DNA of 64,000 nucleotides from CAVAWX01 sp963614215 (GCA_963614215.1 CAVECB010000003.1:28402-92401), one strand, 5' to 3'; counted from the stretch's first letter, positions 8,386-18,136 are shown. The notes: a model not told the origin generated them from the letters alone. Numbers and translations: made by a program.

Positions 8386-9060
8386 ATGGCATACGGTGCG
8401 TATCGCACGCAGGGAAGCTACGCCGCACGCAACGCATCGAGAAGCGGCGCGTCTGGGCAGGGCGGCGGGCATCGCCAGGCAGGCCAGGCCAGGCACGCGG
8501 GCCGCGCGCAGGCAAGTGCGGGCGCGGGTCGGGCGGCATACGATCGTTCTCGCTACGCCTACGGCTCGGCAGCCGTCGACTTCGAGCAGCTCGAACGCGA
8601 GCAGGCGCAGACCTCGCGCGAGCACGAGCGCGTCCGCGAGCTTGGCCGCAAGCCGCGTCTTCGCGCCCACGACGGCGCCGGGCGCAAGCCGGCGGGCATC
8701 AGCTATGCGCAGTCGCTGCTCTTCAAGGCCGTCATTGCGTGTGCCGCCCTCATCGCCGCCGCCGCCTTCATCAGTGTGTGGATGAACGCCTCGACGCTGC
8801 AGACCATGGCAAACACCGAGCGCCTCGCCGGGCAGATAAAGACCGCGCAGGCCGCCACGACCAACCTGGAGCTGGAGCATTCCCGGCTCACGAGCCCCGC
8901 GCGCCTCGAATCCGCCGCCGCAGGACTTGGCATGAGCGTGGACACCGACGCCTCCTTCATCGAGGTGGACGCCGTGCCCTCCATCGCGACCTTTTCCAAC
9001 GGCAAGATATCCATATCCGGCACAATAGAAAGCGCCCGCGCCGCCGCGGCCTGCGACTAG
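8386..9060 (+). CDS. ftsL: FtsL/DivIC-like septum protein
   Basis: Bitopic division protein between rsmH and ftsI, the position of ftsL in nearly all dcw clusters. The ATG at 8386 is preceded by AAAGGAGGTG. The 224-residue protein has a long polar N-terminus (about 1-105, rich in Ala, Arg, Gly, Ser), one transmembrane helix (about 107-130, LLFKAVIACAALIAAAAFIS) and a coiled-coil-like extracytoplasmic segment (TLQTMANTERLAGQIKTAQ) followed by a tail with LTSPARLESAAAGLGM. The N-terminal extension is longer than in most FtsL proteins. Sequence similarity in this family is weak, so the call leans on topology and position. Confidence 0.75.
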   Translation: MAYGAYRTQGSYAARNASRSGASGQGGGHRQAGQARHAGRAQASAGAGRAAYDRSRYAYGSAAVDFEQLEREQAQTSREHERVRELGRKPRLRAHDGAGRKPAGISYAQSLLFKAVIACAALIAAAAFISVWMNASTLQTMANTERLAGQIKTAQAATTNLELEHSRLTSPARLESAAAGLGMSVDTDASFIEVDAVPSIATFSNGKISISGTIESARAAAACD

Positions 9061-9087
9061 GACGCACGCGCCGCTTTGGGCCGCCGC

Positions 9088-10896
9088 ATGGCACGCGAGA
9101 AACGCACAACGATATTCGAGAGGGCGCCGTCCACGCGCGACTGGACGATACTTTTGGTGTTCACCCTGCTGTTTGCCGCCATCGTGGCCCGCCTCGTGTG
9201 GGTGCAGGTCATCGACGCCGACGAGAACGCGCAAAAGGCCCGCGACTCGCACACCACCGAGGTCGTGCAGACCGTGAAGCGCGGCACCATCTACGACCGC
9301 AACGGCGAGACCATCGCGGCCAGCATCGACGCCACGACCATCTATGCCGACCCGAGCGAGATAACAGACGCCGAGGGGGTTGCACGCGTGCTGGCCGCCC
9401 ATCTCGAAGCACCCTACAAGCTCGCCTACGCGGACTGCCTGTCGCTGGTAACGACGCCTAACACCTCGTTTGTCTACATCAAGCGCAAGGCAGACGCCGA
9501 CGTGGCCCAGGCGCTGAAAGAAGAGCTGAAGTCGAAAAACCTCGCGGGCATCCACTACCTCTCCGACAGCAAGCGCGTCTATCCCAACGACGAGACCGGC
9601 ACGCAGGTGATAGGCTCCATCGACGTGGACGGCAACGGCATCGCCGGCCTTGAAATGCAGTACAACGACATACTGTCTGGCTCGAGCGGCACCAGCGACG
9701 TCACGCAGGGGCTGAAGGGCATCCCGATGGTCGGGGTCACGAGCGGCACGGACGCCACAGACGCGACGGGCAGCTCCATCAAGACTTCCATCGACATAAA
9801 ACTGCAGCAGCGCTGCGAGACGAGCCTGCTGTCGACCATCGAGGAGTACAAGGCCAAGGGCGGCTCTGCCACGGTGGTGGACGCGGCCACCGGCGAGATA
9901 TATGCGGCGTGCTCGTTCACGCAAAAAGAGGCGACAGACGAGGAAGCGGCCGACGCAGGTGGTACGGACGAAGAAGCGGCCGATGCAAGCGGCGAGAAGC
10001 TTTCTTGGGGTCTGGACGTGGGAAAAATTTGGAGCGTGAACGATTCCTACGAGCCGGGCTCGACCTTTAAGGCACTCACCGCTGCGGCGGTCTTGGAGCA
10101 CACGGACACAACGCCCGACACCGTGTTTTCCGTGCCCTCCAAGTTGCAGGTCTACGACTCCACGGTGACCGACTCGCACGAGCACGGCGACCTGGAGCTG
10201 AGCCTGACGTCCATCATCGCGCAAAGCTCCAACATCGGCATGGTGAAAGCCGGCGAAACGCTGTCCAACGAGCAGCTGCGCGAGACCTACAAGGCATTTG
10301 GCATAGGGGTAAAACCCGAGACGGATTTCCCGGGCGTTGTCTCCGGGCTGTTGGAGCAGACCTCGGATTGGGACGGCGTGCAGGAGGCCAACATCACCTT
10401 CGGGCAAGGCCTGAGCACGAGCGCCTTGCAGATGGCGCGCGCCTACTGCGCTCTAGAGCAGGGCGGGACCTTGCGCACGCCGCATTTCCTCACCGAGGTG
10501 ATCCAAGACGAGGAGGCCTCGCGCGGCTACGCACAGAAGTTTTCCGCCACCTCCACGGCATGCGACGCCGAGGTGTGCGCGCAGGTCACCGGCATGCTGC
10601 GCGAGGTGGTGGCAAGCGAGGAGGGCACCGGCAGCGCCGCGGCCATCGAGGGTTTTGACGTGGTGGGAAAGACGGGCACGGCCGAGGTCGCCGACAATTC
10701 GGGGCGCTATCGCGCGGGCGCCTACATTGTGTCGTTTGCCGGGTGGCTGGAAGGCTCCACGAGCGACCTTGTGTGCATCGTGACGGTCGAAGAGCCCCAG
10801 ACCGAGGCGGGCGGCGGCCCTGTGTGCGGGCCTGTTTTTGCCGATATCATGTCGTTTGCCATCGGGTGCTATCAAATCAGCCCCGATAGAAGTTAA
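9088..10896 (+). CDS. ftsI: Peptidoglycan transpeptidase FtsI (penicillin-binding protein)
   Basis: Class B penicillin-binding protein that cross-links septal peptidoglycan. Counting from the ATG at 9088 (602 residues; a TTG at 9076 is possible), it has one N-terminal membrane helix (about 17-38), a dimerisation domain beginning KRGTIYDRNGETIAAS, and transpeptidase motifs STFK (325-328), SSN (380-382) and KTG (528-530). A short acidic Ala/Asp/Glu insert (about 280-300) sits before the active-site Ser. Lies between the ftsL-like gene and murE, as expected. The absence of PASTA repeats at the C-terminus fits a division FtsI rather than a PASTA-type PBP2x. Confidence 0.94.
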   Translation: MAREKRTTIFERAPSTRDWTILLVFTLLFAAIVARLVWVQVIDADENAQKARDSHTTEVVQTVKRGTIYDRNGETIAASIDATTIYADPSEITDAEGVARVLAAHLEAPYKLAYADCLSLVTTPNTSFVYIKRKADADVAQALKEELKSKNLAGIHYLSDSKRVYPNDETGTQVIGSIDVDGNGIAGLEMQYNDILSGSSGTSDVTQGLKGIPMVGVTSGTDATDATGSSIKTSIDIKLQQRCETSLLSTIEEYKAKGGSATVVDAATGEIYAACSFTQKEATDEEAADAGGTDEEAADASGEKLSWGLDVGKIWSVNDSYEPGSTFKALTAAAVLEHTDTTPDTVFSVPSKLQVYDSTVTDSHEHGDLELSLTSIIAQSSNIGMVKAGETLSNEQLRETYKAFGIGVKPETDFPGVVSGLLEQTSDWDGVQEANITFGQGLSTSALQMARAYCALEQGGTLRTPHFLTEVIQDEEASRGYAQKFSATSTACDAEVCAQVTGMLREVVASEEGTGSAAAIEGFDVVGKTGTAEVADNSGRYRAGAYIVSFAGWLEGSTSDLVCIVTVEEPQTEAGGGPVCGPVFADIMSFAIGCYQISPDRS

Positions 10897-10949
10897 ATAT
10901 TCGTTTGGATTTCAGACGAGGTCGGGCGAGGGGCGGCAGGAAAACGCAT

Positions 10950-12431
10950 ATGCAACTTGCAATCGAGAAGGTCTTTTGCGGCGTGGAACACGACGTCGTG
11001 TCCGGAAGCATCGAGGCCGTGCAGGTAAACGACGTCGTCTATGCCTCCTCGGAGGTAAAACCCGGGTCGCTTTTCTTCTGTGTGCCGGGCGCGCGCGCAG
11101 ACGGCCACGATTTCGCACAAGCCGCCGTCGCCGCGGGGGCTGCCGCCCTCGTGGTCGAGCGCCCGCTCGCCGGCTGCGACGTGCCCCAGGTTAAAGTGGC
11201 CGACACGCGCCGGGCGCTGGCTTTGTGCGCGGCTAACTTCTTCGGGCGTCCTGCCGAAAAGCTCTCGCTTGTGGGCGTTACCGGCACGAATGGAAAGACG
11301 ACGACGGCATTTCTCGTCGAGCACATGGCCGCGCATGCCGCGCATGTGAAGACCGGCCTCGTGGGCACGGTCGAGGTGCACGTGGGCGACGAGCGCCGCC
11401 CTTCGCTTCGCACCACGCCGGAAAGCCGCGATTTGCAGGCGCTGCTGTCCGATATGGTGGACGCGGGCGTGGGCGTGGCCGCGTTGGAGGTGTCGAGCCA
11501 TGCCATCGACTTGGACCGCATCGCGGACACGCGCTTTGCCGTCGCGGCTTTCACCAACCTCTCTCAAGACCACCTCGACTACCACAAGACCATGGAGTCG
11601 TACTTCGCGGCCAAGGCGCGCCTGTTCACCGAACATGAAGTGGGCGCGCGCGTCGTGTGCATCGATCACGAGCACGGCAGGCGCCTCGTGCAGATGTGCG
11701 AGGACGCCGGCCACGAGGTCTTGACGGTCGGCGCGAGGCGCGAGGCGTTCGTGCACCTAGAGCGCGCCGTCTACGCGCCGCACACGACGCTTCTCACGCT
11801 TTCGTTTGGCGGCCAGCGCGCAGACGAGTTCGCCTTGCCGTTGGTGGGGCGTTTCAACGTGGAAAACGCCCTCGTATGCGCCGGCGTTGGCGTGGCCTTG
11901 GGATATACCCCGCAGGCCATTTGCGAGGCCCTCGCATCTGCGCCGCAGGTGCCGGGGCGCATGCAAAGCGTGCAGGGCAAAAGCGGCAAGCAGCCCCCCT
12001 TTGGCGTGCTCGTGGACTACGCGCACACGCCGGATGCCGTCGCCAAGGCCATCTCTGCTGTGGCAGACGTCACCCCGGGGCGCGTCATCTGCGTGTTCGG
12101 CTGCGGGGGCGACCGCGACCGCGACAAACGTCCGAAGATGGGGGCGGCCGCACTGTCGGCCGACATCGCCGTCGTCACCTCCGACAACCCGCGCACCGAA
12201 GACGCGCAGGCCATCATCGACGAGATACTGCCCGGCATGGAGGCACCCGGCACGCGCGTGCACGTCGAGCGCGACCGCCGGGCCGCCATACGCCTTGCGC
12301 TTTCGCTTGCCGAAAGCGGCGACGCCGTGCTCATATGCGGCAAGGGGCACGAGGACTACCAGATAGTGGGCACCGAAAAGCTGCCCTTTGACGACCGGGT
12401 CGTCGCGGCCGAGGAGATCGATGCCCTGTGA
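10950..12431 (+). CDS. murE: UDP-MurNAc-tripeptide synthetase MurE (meso-Dap type)
   Basis: Cytoplasmic Mur ligase that adds the third amino acid to UDP-MurNAc-Ala-Glu. Start at 10950 has CAGGAAA upstream. The 493-residue protein contains the ATP loop GVTGTNGKTTT, TTPESRDLQ (substrate binding), LEVSSHA, HLDYHKT, and DNPR (412-415) followed by TEDAQAIIDEI. DNPR is the known selector for meso-diaminopimelate over lysine, so this cell probably has mDap peptidoglycan. Stop overlaps the GTG of murF by 4 bp. Confidence 0.95.
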   Translation: MQLAIEKVFCGVEHDVVSGSIEAVQVNDVVYASSEVKPGSLFFCVPGARADGHDFAQAAVAAGAAALVVERPLAGCDVPQVKVADTRRALALCAANFFGRPAEKLSLVGVTGTNGKTTTAFLVEHMAAHAAHVKTGLVGTVEVHVGDERRPSLRTTPESRDLQALLSDMVDAGVGVAALEVSSHAIDLDRIADTRFAVAAFTNLSQDHLDYHKTMESYFAAKARLFTEHEVGARVVCIDHEHGRRLVQMCEDAGHEVLTVGARREAFVHLERAVYAPHTTLLTLSFGGQRADEFALPLVGRFNVENALVCAGVGVALGYTPQAICEALASAPQVPGRMQSVQGKSGKQPPFGVLVDYAHTPDAVAKAISAVADVTPGRVICVFGCGGDRDRDKRPKMGAAALSADIAVVTSDNPRTEDAQAIIDEILPGMEAPGTRVHVERDRRAAIRLALSLAESGDAVLICGKGHEDYQIVGTEKLPFDDRVVAAEEIDAL

Positions 12432-13861
12432 TAGAGATCGACGCGAAAAAGATAGCCGAGGTCACGGGCGGCGAGCTGCTTTCTGATGATGCGGGCGCGT
12501 CGCGCGTGGCAAAAGGACTTGTCTGGGACACGCGCGAGTTGGCCGCAGACAACATTTTCTTGGCCGTCGCCGGCGCGCGTGTCGACGGCAACGACTTTAT
12601 CGCCCAGGCCGCCATGGCAGGCGCCGGCTGCGTGGTGTGCACGCGCCGCCCGAACGATGCCGTCTGTGCGGTGGCAGGCGAGTTTTCCTGCCCTATCGTC
12701 GTGGTAGACGATGCTATCGAGGCCATCAGCGCGTTGGCCGGCTGGTGGCGCGCGCAGATTCGCGCCATCGTCGTGGGCGTCACGGGTTCCACCGGCAAGA
12801 CCTCGACCAAAGACCTCGTCGCGGCTGTCTTGCGCCGTTCCTTCAACGTGGTCGCCACGCAGGCCAACCACAACAACGAGCTGGGCGTGCCCCAGACCGT
12901 GCTGGCGGCGGGCAAAGACACCGAGGTGCTCGTGGTGGAGATGGGCATGCGCGGCGCCGGCCAGATAGAGAAGCTGTGCGCCTTCGTGAAGCCCTCCATC
13001 GGCATCGTCACCAACGTGGGTGTGGCGCACATGGAGCTTTTGGGTTCGCAAGACGCCATCGCACGGGCGAAAGCCGAGCTGCCGGCCGCGCTGCCGCCCG
13101 ACGGGCTTGCCGTGCTAAACGCCGACGACCCCCGCACGCCGCTTATCCGCGAGGCGGCCGGCATAGACGGGCACGGGCCTGTGTGCAAGACCTTCGGGTT
13201 GTCCGAGACAGCCGACGTGCGTGCCTGCGAGGTCTCTATGGACGCCGACGCGTGCGCCTCGTTTTACCTCGATTGCGGCGATGGCAAGCCGCCACGGCAG
13301 GTGCACCTGGCACTGCCGGGGCGCCATAACGTGGAAAACGCGCTGGCCGCCGCATGCGTCGCGTCCTATCTGGGCATGTCCGCCGAAAAAATCGCGGCAG
13401 GCTTGGCTGATGCCCGCCCGTCGGGGATGCGCATGCAAATCGTGCGCGGCCTGCGCGGCGCCACCTTCGTCAACGACGCCTACAACGCCAACCCCGATTC
13501 TGTGGACGCGGCGCTTGCAGCCTTGCGCGACATGGAATGCGCGGGCAAGCGCGTGGCTGTTTTGGGCGACATGGGCGAGTTGGGCGCCGACGAGCGCGAG
13601 CTTCACGCGCAGGTGGGACAGCGCGTAGCACAGCTTTCCATCGACCGCCTCGTGTGCGTGGGCACGCTGTCTGCCGAGACGGCATCTGCCGCTGTCGAGG
13701 CCGGCATGCCCGCCGGTGCCGTGCAGCATTTCGACGACGTGGCAGGCGCCGCGTCCTGGCTGGCCGAGCATCTAGGTTCTGCAGACATCGTGCTCGTGAA
13801 GGCGTCGCGGTTCATGGGTTTGGAAAAAATCGTCGAGGAGGCGCAGCGGGCAGATGTTTGA
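12428..13861 (+). CDS. murF: UDP-MurNAc-tripeptide:D-Ala-D-Ala ligase MurF
   Basis: Adds the D-Ala-D-Ala dipeptide to complete the UDP-MurNAc-pentapeptide. The GTG start overlaps the murE stop (GTGA), so translation is probably coupled. The 477 residues show the Mur ligase ATP loop GVTGSTGKTSTKD, NHNNELGVPQT, LVVEMGMRGAGQI, NVGVAHMELLGS, NDAYNANPDSV and LGDMGELG, all diagnostic for MurF. It overlaps mraY by 8 bp. Normal length. Confidence 0.95.
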   Translation: MIEIDAKKIAEVTGGELLSDDAGASRVAKGLVWDTRELAADNIFLAVAGARVDGNDFIAQAAMAGAGCVVCTRRPNDAVCAVAGEFSCPIVVVDDAIEAISALAGWWRAQIRAIVVGVTGSTGKTSTKDLVAAVLRRSFNVVATQANHNNELGVPQTVLAAGKDTEVLVVEMGMRGAGQIEKLCAFVKPSIGIVTNVGVAHMELLGSQDAIARAKAELPAALPPDGLAVLNADDPRTPLIREAAGIDGHGPVCKTFGLSETADVRACEVSMDADACASFYLDCGDGKPPRQVHLALPGRHNVENALAAACVASYLGMSAEKIAAGLADARPSGMRMQIVRGLRGATFVNDAYNANPDSVDAALAALRDMECAGKRVAVLGDMGELGADERELHAQVGQRVAQLSIDRLVCVGTLSAETASAAVEAGMPAGAVQHFDDVAGAASWLAEHLGSADIVLVKASRFMGLEKIVEEAQRADV

Positions 13862-14882
13862 TTTCTTCAGCGAATACCCTACCTACCAGATATTCTTGGC
13901 GTTCATCATCTCCATGGCGCTCACCATGGTCGTGATGCCGCTGTGGATACGCCTGCTGAAGGTGCGCCAGATAGGCCAACAAGTCCGCGCCGACGGTCCG
14001 CAGGGCCATCTGGTGAAGCAGGGTACGCCCACGATGGGCGGCATCGTCATCTTGCTCATGATGACGGCCTCCATCTTTCTCGTCGGCATGCCCAACGCCC
14101 GCCTCCTGCTCGTTTTGGGCGCGACGCTGCTCACCGGCCTGCTGGGCTTTGTCGACGACATCTCCAAGGTGGCAAAGGAGCGCTCGCTGGGCCTGCTGCC
14201 GCACCAAAAGATGCTTGCCCTCACGGCTATATCCGTTGTTTTTTGCCTGCTCGCGGTGAACTGCTTAGGCATCGAGCCGACCGTGACGGTGCCCGTGGCC
14301 AACATCTCCATAGACCTCGGGGTGCTCACGACCGATATTTCGGGCTTTCGCATCCCCTGGCTCTACGTCGTCTTCGTCTTCTTGCTCATGGCCGGCATGT
14401 CTAACGCGGTCAACCTCACCGACGGCATCGACGGTCTGGCCGGCGGCACCATCACCATCGTGATGATCACGATGTGCGGTGTCGCATATGCAAGCGACCA
14501 GCTCGACGTGGCGGTGTTTGCCATCGCGGCCGCCGGCGCCTGCGTGGGCTTTTTGTGGTTCAACACCTACCCGGCCGACATCTTCATGGGCGATACCGGC
14601 TCGCTTGCCCTAGGTGCAGCGTTTGCGGCGCTGGCCGTCGTCACGGGCACCGAGCTGTTCAGCATCATCATCGGCATGATCTTCATCGTCGAGGCGATGT
14701 CGGTCATCATCCAGGTCCTGCATTTCAAGCGCACGCGCCGCCGCGTCTTCCTCATGGCGCCCCTGCACCACCACTACGAGCAAAAAGGGCTTTCCGAGAC
14801 GAAGGTCACGATGCGCTTTTGGATCGTCACGGGGCTGTTCTCCGCGCTGGGTTTTGCCCTCTACTTCATGTCGCGCGTGTAG
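13854..14882 (+). CDS. mraY: Phospho-MurNAc-pentapeptide transferase MraY
   Basis: Integral membrane enzyme that loads phospho-MurNAc-pentapeptide onto undecaprenyl phosphate to form lipid I. The 342 residues form about ten membrane helices and include GTPTMGG, FVDDISK (catalytic Asp pair), NLTDGIDGLAGG, FMGDTGSLALG and the cytoplasmic loop MAPLHHHYEQKG. The start overlaps the end of murF by 8 bp. Length and motifs are standard for the family. Confidence 0.96.
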   Translation: MFDFFSEYPTYQIFLAFIISMALTMVVMPLWIRLLKVRQIGQQVRADGPQGHLVKQGTPTMGGIVILLMMTASIFLVGMPNARLLLVLGATLLTGLLGFVDDISKVAKERSLGLLPHQKMLALTAISVVFCLLAVNCLGIEPTVTVPVANISIDLGVLTTDISGFRIPWLYVVFVFLLMAGMSNAVNLTDGIDGLAGGTITIVMITMCGVAYASDQLDVAVFAIAAAGACVGFLWFNTYPADIFMGDTGSLALGAAFAALAVVTGTELFSIIIGMIFIVEAMSVIIQVLHFKRTRRRVFLMAPLHHHYEQKGLSETKVTMRFWIVTGLFSALGFALYFMSRV

Positions 14883-14899
14883 GGAAGGGAGCGGCGGAT

Positions 14900-16291
14900 A
14901 TGGCGGACAAGCAGCGTCTTTGCGTGCTGGGAGCAGGTGTGAGCGGGCAGGCGGTGGCACGTGATGCGTGCCGGGCAGGACATGAGGTCGTCCTTTTCGC
15001 CGGCGAGGACTCTCCCCAAAACCGCGCCGCCGCGTCTGAGCTTTGCGCGGCGGGTGTCGACGTGCGTCTGTCCGATGCGGTGGAAGGCGATTTCGACGTG
15101 TGTGTGCCCAGCCCGGGCATCCCCGCTACAAGCGACTTCTATGCGGTGGGGCGCGCGCATGCCGCCTGCTGCATCGGCGAGCCGGAATACGCCTGGCGCA
15201 TCTCGCCGGCGCGCTGGATTGCGGTCACGGGCACCAACGGCAAGACGACCACCGTTGCCTTGATTGCCCACCTGCTCGCCGCCTGCGGGCATAAGGCGCT
15301 TGCCTGTGGCAACACCCAGGACACAACGACGCTCGAGGCAGTGCGCACGCGCGAGGCCGACGCGACCATCGTAGCCGAGCTTTCCTCGTTTCAGCTCGCC
15401 TCGACCGATTCGTTTGCACCTGATGTGGCCGTGCTGTTAAACATCACCTCCGACCACCTCTCCTGGCACGGCTCGCAGGAGGCCTACCGCCGCGACAAGC
15501 TAAAACTGCTCGCCAATCTGGGCGCGGGCAGTTCTGCGGTGCTCGGCGCGGGCGTGTGCACGCCCTCAGAGATTGGCGCCTTGCGCGCGCGGGGGGTGCG
15601 CGTCGTTGTTGTGGGCGAAAAAAGCGCGGCGGGGTGCGCCTTCCAAGGCGCCGACGGCATCTTGCGCGTGCAGCTTCCCGGCGCCGCTGAGCTGGCCTTG
15701 TGCGCGGCAGACGAGCTGCGCATACGCGGCGCGCACAATGTGGAAAACGCGCTTGCCGCCGCGACGGCCGCTCTAGAGGCCGGCTGCGAGGCGGCCGGCG
15801 TGGCAGCTGCCCTGCGCTCCTTTTCGGCTCTCGCGCACCGCATCGAGCCTGCAGGCGAGGTGGCCGGCGTGGCCTTCTACGACGACTCGAAGGCCACGAA
15901 CGTAGACGCGACGCTCAAGGCGCTCGCGGCCTTTGCGCCGGGCACGGTTGTTTTGCTTGCGGGCGGCCGCGACAAGCACAGCCCGCTGTCCGAGCTGGCC
16001 AGCGCCGCAAAAGAGGCCTGCACCTGCGTGGTCTGCTACGGCGAGGCCGCCGAGCGCTTCGCCGACGCTTTCGAGGCGGCCGGCATCCGCACCCTACGCG
16101 CGTGCGGCATGCGCGATGCCTTCGCGGATGCCTGCAGCGCCGCACGCCAAGGCGACACAGTTCTGCTCTCGCCGGCCTGCGCGTCTTTCGACGAGTTCTC
16201 GGGCTTTTCTGAGCGCGGCGACGTCTTCAAGCAGCTCGTCGCGGCGCACGCGGCACATACGACGCACGTGGCGCACGCGGAAGGCGAGTAG
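14900..16291 (+). CDS. murD: UDP-MurNAc-L-Ala:D-Glu ligase MurD
   Basis: Cytoplasmic ligase adding D-glutamate to UDP-MurNAc-L-Ala. The ATG at 14900 follows GGGAAGGGAG; the open frame continues upstream into mraY but the protein clearly begins MADKQRLCVLGAGVSGQAV. The 463 residues show the N-terminal UDP-binding fold, GTNGKTTTVAL (ATP loop), ELSSFQLAS, NITSDHLSWHGS, AHRIEPAGEV and YDDSKATNVDATLKAL, which are MurD signatures. Located between mraY and ftsW. Confidence 0.95.
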   Translation: MADKQRLCVLGAGVSGQAVARDACRAGHEVVLFAGEDSPQNRAAASELCAAGVDVRLSDAVEGDFDVCVPSPGIPATSDFYAVGRAHAACCIGEPEYAWRISPARWIAVTGTNGKTTTVALIAHLLAACGHKALACGNTQDTTTLEAVRTREADATIVAELSSFQLASTDSFAPDVAVLLNITSDHLSWHGSQEAYRRDKLKLLANLGAGSSAVLGAGVCTPSEIGALRARGVRVVVVGEKSAAGCAFQGADGILRVQLPGAAELALCAADELRIRGAHNVENALAAATAALEAGCEAAGVAAALRSFSALAHRIEPAGEVAGVAFYDDSKATNVDATLKALAAFAPGTVVLLAGGRDKHSPLSELASAAKEACTCVVCYGEAAERFADAFEAAGIRTLRACGMRDAFADACSAARQGDTVLLSPACASFDEFSGFSERGDVFKQLVAAHAAHTTHVAHAEGE

Positions 16292-16304
16292 GGCGGGCGC
16301 TCCC

Positions 16305-18134
16305 ATGGCCTCCTCGTCTTCATCCGCACCCGCCCCCTCGTCCAAGCCCTCGCGCCGTTCGGCTGCCAGGGAAGGCGTCGCGCGCCTCATGCGCACCCCG
16401 GCAAAAATCATGGTGCCGCGCCTGCTCTTCATCGCCGCAGTGGTGCTTTTGTGCATCATCGGTCTGGTCGTGGTCTATTCCGCCTCCTCGGTGCAGGCCT
16501 ACAGCGACACCGGCGATCCGGCCTTCTATGTGCGCCGCCAGGCGGTCTTTCTCCTCATCGGCATAGCGTTTTGCGTCTTTTTTGCCCGCGTTCCCTACGT
16601 GTTTTGGTCGCATACGTTTCTCTTCACCGGTCTGTGGGTGTTCACGACGTTGCTGCTCGTGGCCACGCAGATAGGCTTCGGCACCCAGGTCTTGGGCGCG
16701 GAGCGCTCCATCGTCATCGGCGGCGTGGCGCTCCAGCCCGCCGAGTTCGCAAAGATCACCACAGTGTTTGCCGTGTGCTGCCTCGTGACCAGGTACCGCA
16801 GCGGCCTTCTCGAGTTCAAGCACTTCATGGTCGCCCTCGTCGTGGCCATCGCCGTGCCCATCCTCCTCATATTCCGCCAGCCCGACCTGGGCACCGTCAT
16901 CATCTTGTTCATCGGACTGCTTGCCGCCACCGTGCTCGCGGGTCTACCCTGGAAGGTGGTCTTCATCGGGCTGGGGGTGATTGCCTTTTACGCCGTCTTT
17001 GTCTGCATCGTGCAGCCCTACCACCTCGAGCGCCTAAAGACGCTCATCGACCCGTGGAGCGACCCGAGCGATACGGGCTACCAGACCATACAGTCGCTGT
17101 ATGCCCTGGCCCTCGGCGGCACGAACGGCGCCGGCCTCGGGCTGTCTCAGGAGAAGTACCTCTATTTGCCCTATGCCCACACCGACTTCATCTTCGCTGT
17201 CATAGGCGAGGAGTTCGGGCTGGTGGGCACTGTGGCCATAGTGCTGCTCTTTGCCTTGTTCACCTACGCGGGCATACGTATATGCCGCAACGCCCCCGAC
17301 ATGCTCGGATGCACGGTCGCCGGGTCGCTTACGGTGATGGTCGCCTTTCAGGCCTGCGTGAACATGGGCTGTGTCATCGGCCTTCTGCCCGTCACGGGAA
17401 AGGCCCTGCCGTTTTTGAGCTACGGCGGCTCTTCGCTCGTGGCGACGCTCACCATGGTGGGGCTCGTGCTGTCCGTATCGTTTTCGAGCCGGGTGAACGC
17501 GCAAAGCGAAAAGCGCCGTGCGGCCCTGCATGTGGTGGGCTCTGCGCCGGGTGAAGATGGGCGGGGCGGTGCGGGTGCCTCTTCGCATAGTGAAAGGGGG
17601 CGTCGCGCGGACGGTCGGCCTTCCGGCAAGGCGTCGTCTCGTTTCGGGCGAACACGGGGCGGTGAAAGCGCCTCGCGCGGTGAAAGGGCACGCGGCGCTG
17701 AGAGGGCGCAAGGCAGTGAAAAGGCGTCGCGCGCGGAAGAGTCGCGGCGCGCACACGCTGGGAAAACCCGCCAGNNNNNNNNNNNNNNNNNNNNNNNNNN
17801 NNNNNNNNNNNNNNNNNNNNNNNNNNNNNNNNNNNNNNNNNNNNNNNNNNNNNNNNNNNNNNNNNNNNNNNNNNNNNNNNNNNNNNNNNNNNNNNNNNNN
17901 NNNNNNNNNNNNNNNNNNNNNNNNNNNNNNNNNNNNNNNNNNNNNNNNNNNNNNNNNNNNNNNNNNNNNNNNNNNNNNNNNNNNNNNNNNNNNNNNNNNN
18001 NNNNNNNNNNNNNNNNNNNNNNNNNNNNNNNNNNNNNNNNNNNNNNNNNNNNNNNNNNNNNNNNNNNNNNNNNNCCGAGCGCCTCTCGCAGCAACACGGG
18101 CTCTGCACGCGGATACACTCGAAAGGGGAGATGA
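16305..18134 (+). CDS. ftsW: Septal peptidoglycan polymerase FtsW (contains an assembly gap)
   Basis: SEDS-family glycosyltransferase that works with FtsI to polymerise septal glycan. Visible core: about ten membrane helices from residue 36, VVYSASSVQAY, GGVALQPAEFAK, RQPDLGTVIILF, YQTIQSLYALALGG, SQEKYLYLPYAHTDFIFAVIGEE (split across 20 residues) and LPFLSYGGSSL. After the last helix a long basic tail rich in Arg, Ser, Gly, Ala and Glu begins near residue 400 and runs into the N-run at 17775. If the 300-bp gap is true to size the frame continues to a TGA at 18132-18134, giving 609 residues and a tail of about 200. FtsW proteins normally stop soon after the last helix. The end overlaps the murG region. 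Confidence 0.9.
   Translation: MASSSSSAPAPSSKPSRRSAAREGVARLMRTPAKIMVPRLLFIAAVVLLCIIGLVVVYSASSVQAYSDTGDPAFYVRRQAVFLLIGIAFCVFFARVPYVFWSHTFLFTGLWVFTTLLLVATQIGFGTQVLGAERSIVIGGVALQPAEFAKITTVFAVCCLVTRYRSGLLEFKHFMVALVVAIAVPILLIFRQPDLGTVIILFIGLLAATVLAGLPWKVVFIGLGVIAFYAVFVCIVQPYHLERLKTLIDPWSDPSDTGYQTIQSLYALALGGTNGAGLGLSQEKYLYLPYAHTDFIFAVIGEEFGLVGTVAIVLLFALFTYAGIRICRNAPDMLGCTVAGSLTVMVAFQACVNMGCVIGLLPVTGKALPFLSYGGSSLVATLTMVGLVLSVSFSSRVNAQSEKRRAALHVVGSAPGEDGRGGAGASSHSERGRRADGRPSGKASSRFGRTRGGESASRGERARGAERAQGSEKASRAEESRRAHAGKTRQXXXXXXXXXXXXXXXXXXXXXXXXXXXXXXXXXXXXXXXXXXXXXXXXXXXXXXXXXXXXXXXXXXXXXXXXXXXXXXXXXXXXXXXXXXXXXXXXXXXXPSASRSNTGSARGYTRKGR
17775..18074. other. Assembly gap (300 N)
   Basis: Run of exactly 300 unknown bases inside the C-terminal tail of ftsW. 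A length of 300 is divisible by three and the frame reopens in phase on the other side, but a round number may be a placeholder. Flanking DNA is very GC-rich and repetitive, which may have caused the gap. Confidence 0.99.
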
Positions 18135-18136
18135 GC

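Noticed and set aside
8101..10407. Long minus-strand open frame of about 768 codons opposite rsmH, ftsL and ftsI
   Set aside because: High-GC DNA gives long antisense frames; this one has no family motif, lies wholly opposite conserved genes and its composition (Ala/Gly/Val/His/Arg) is that of a shadow frame.
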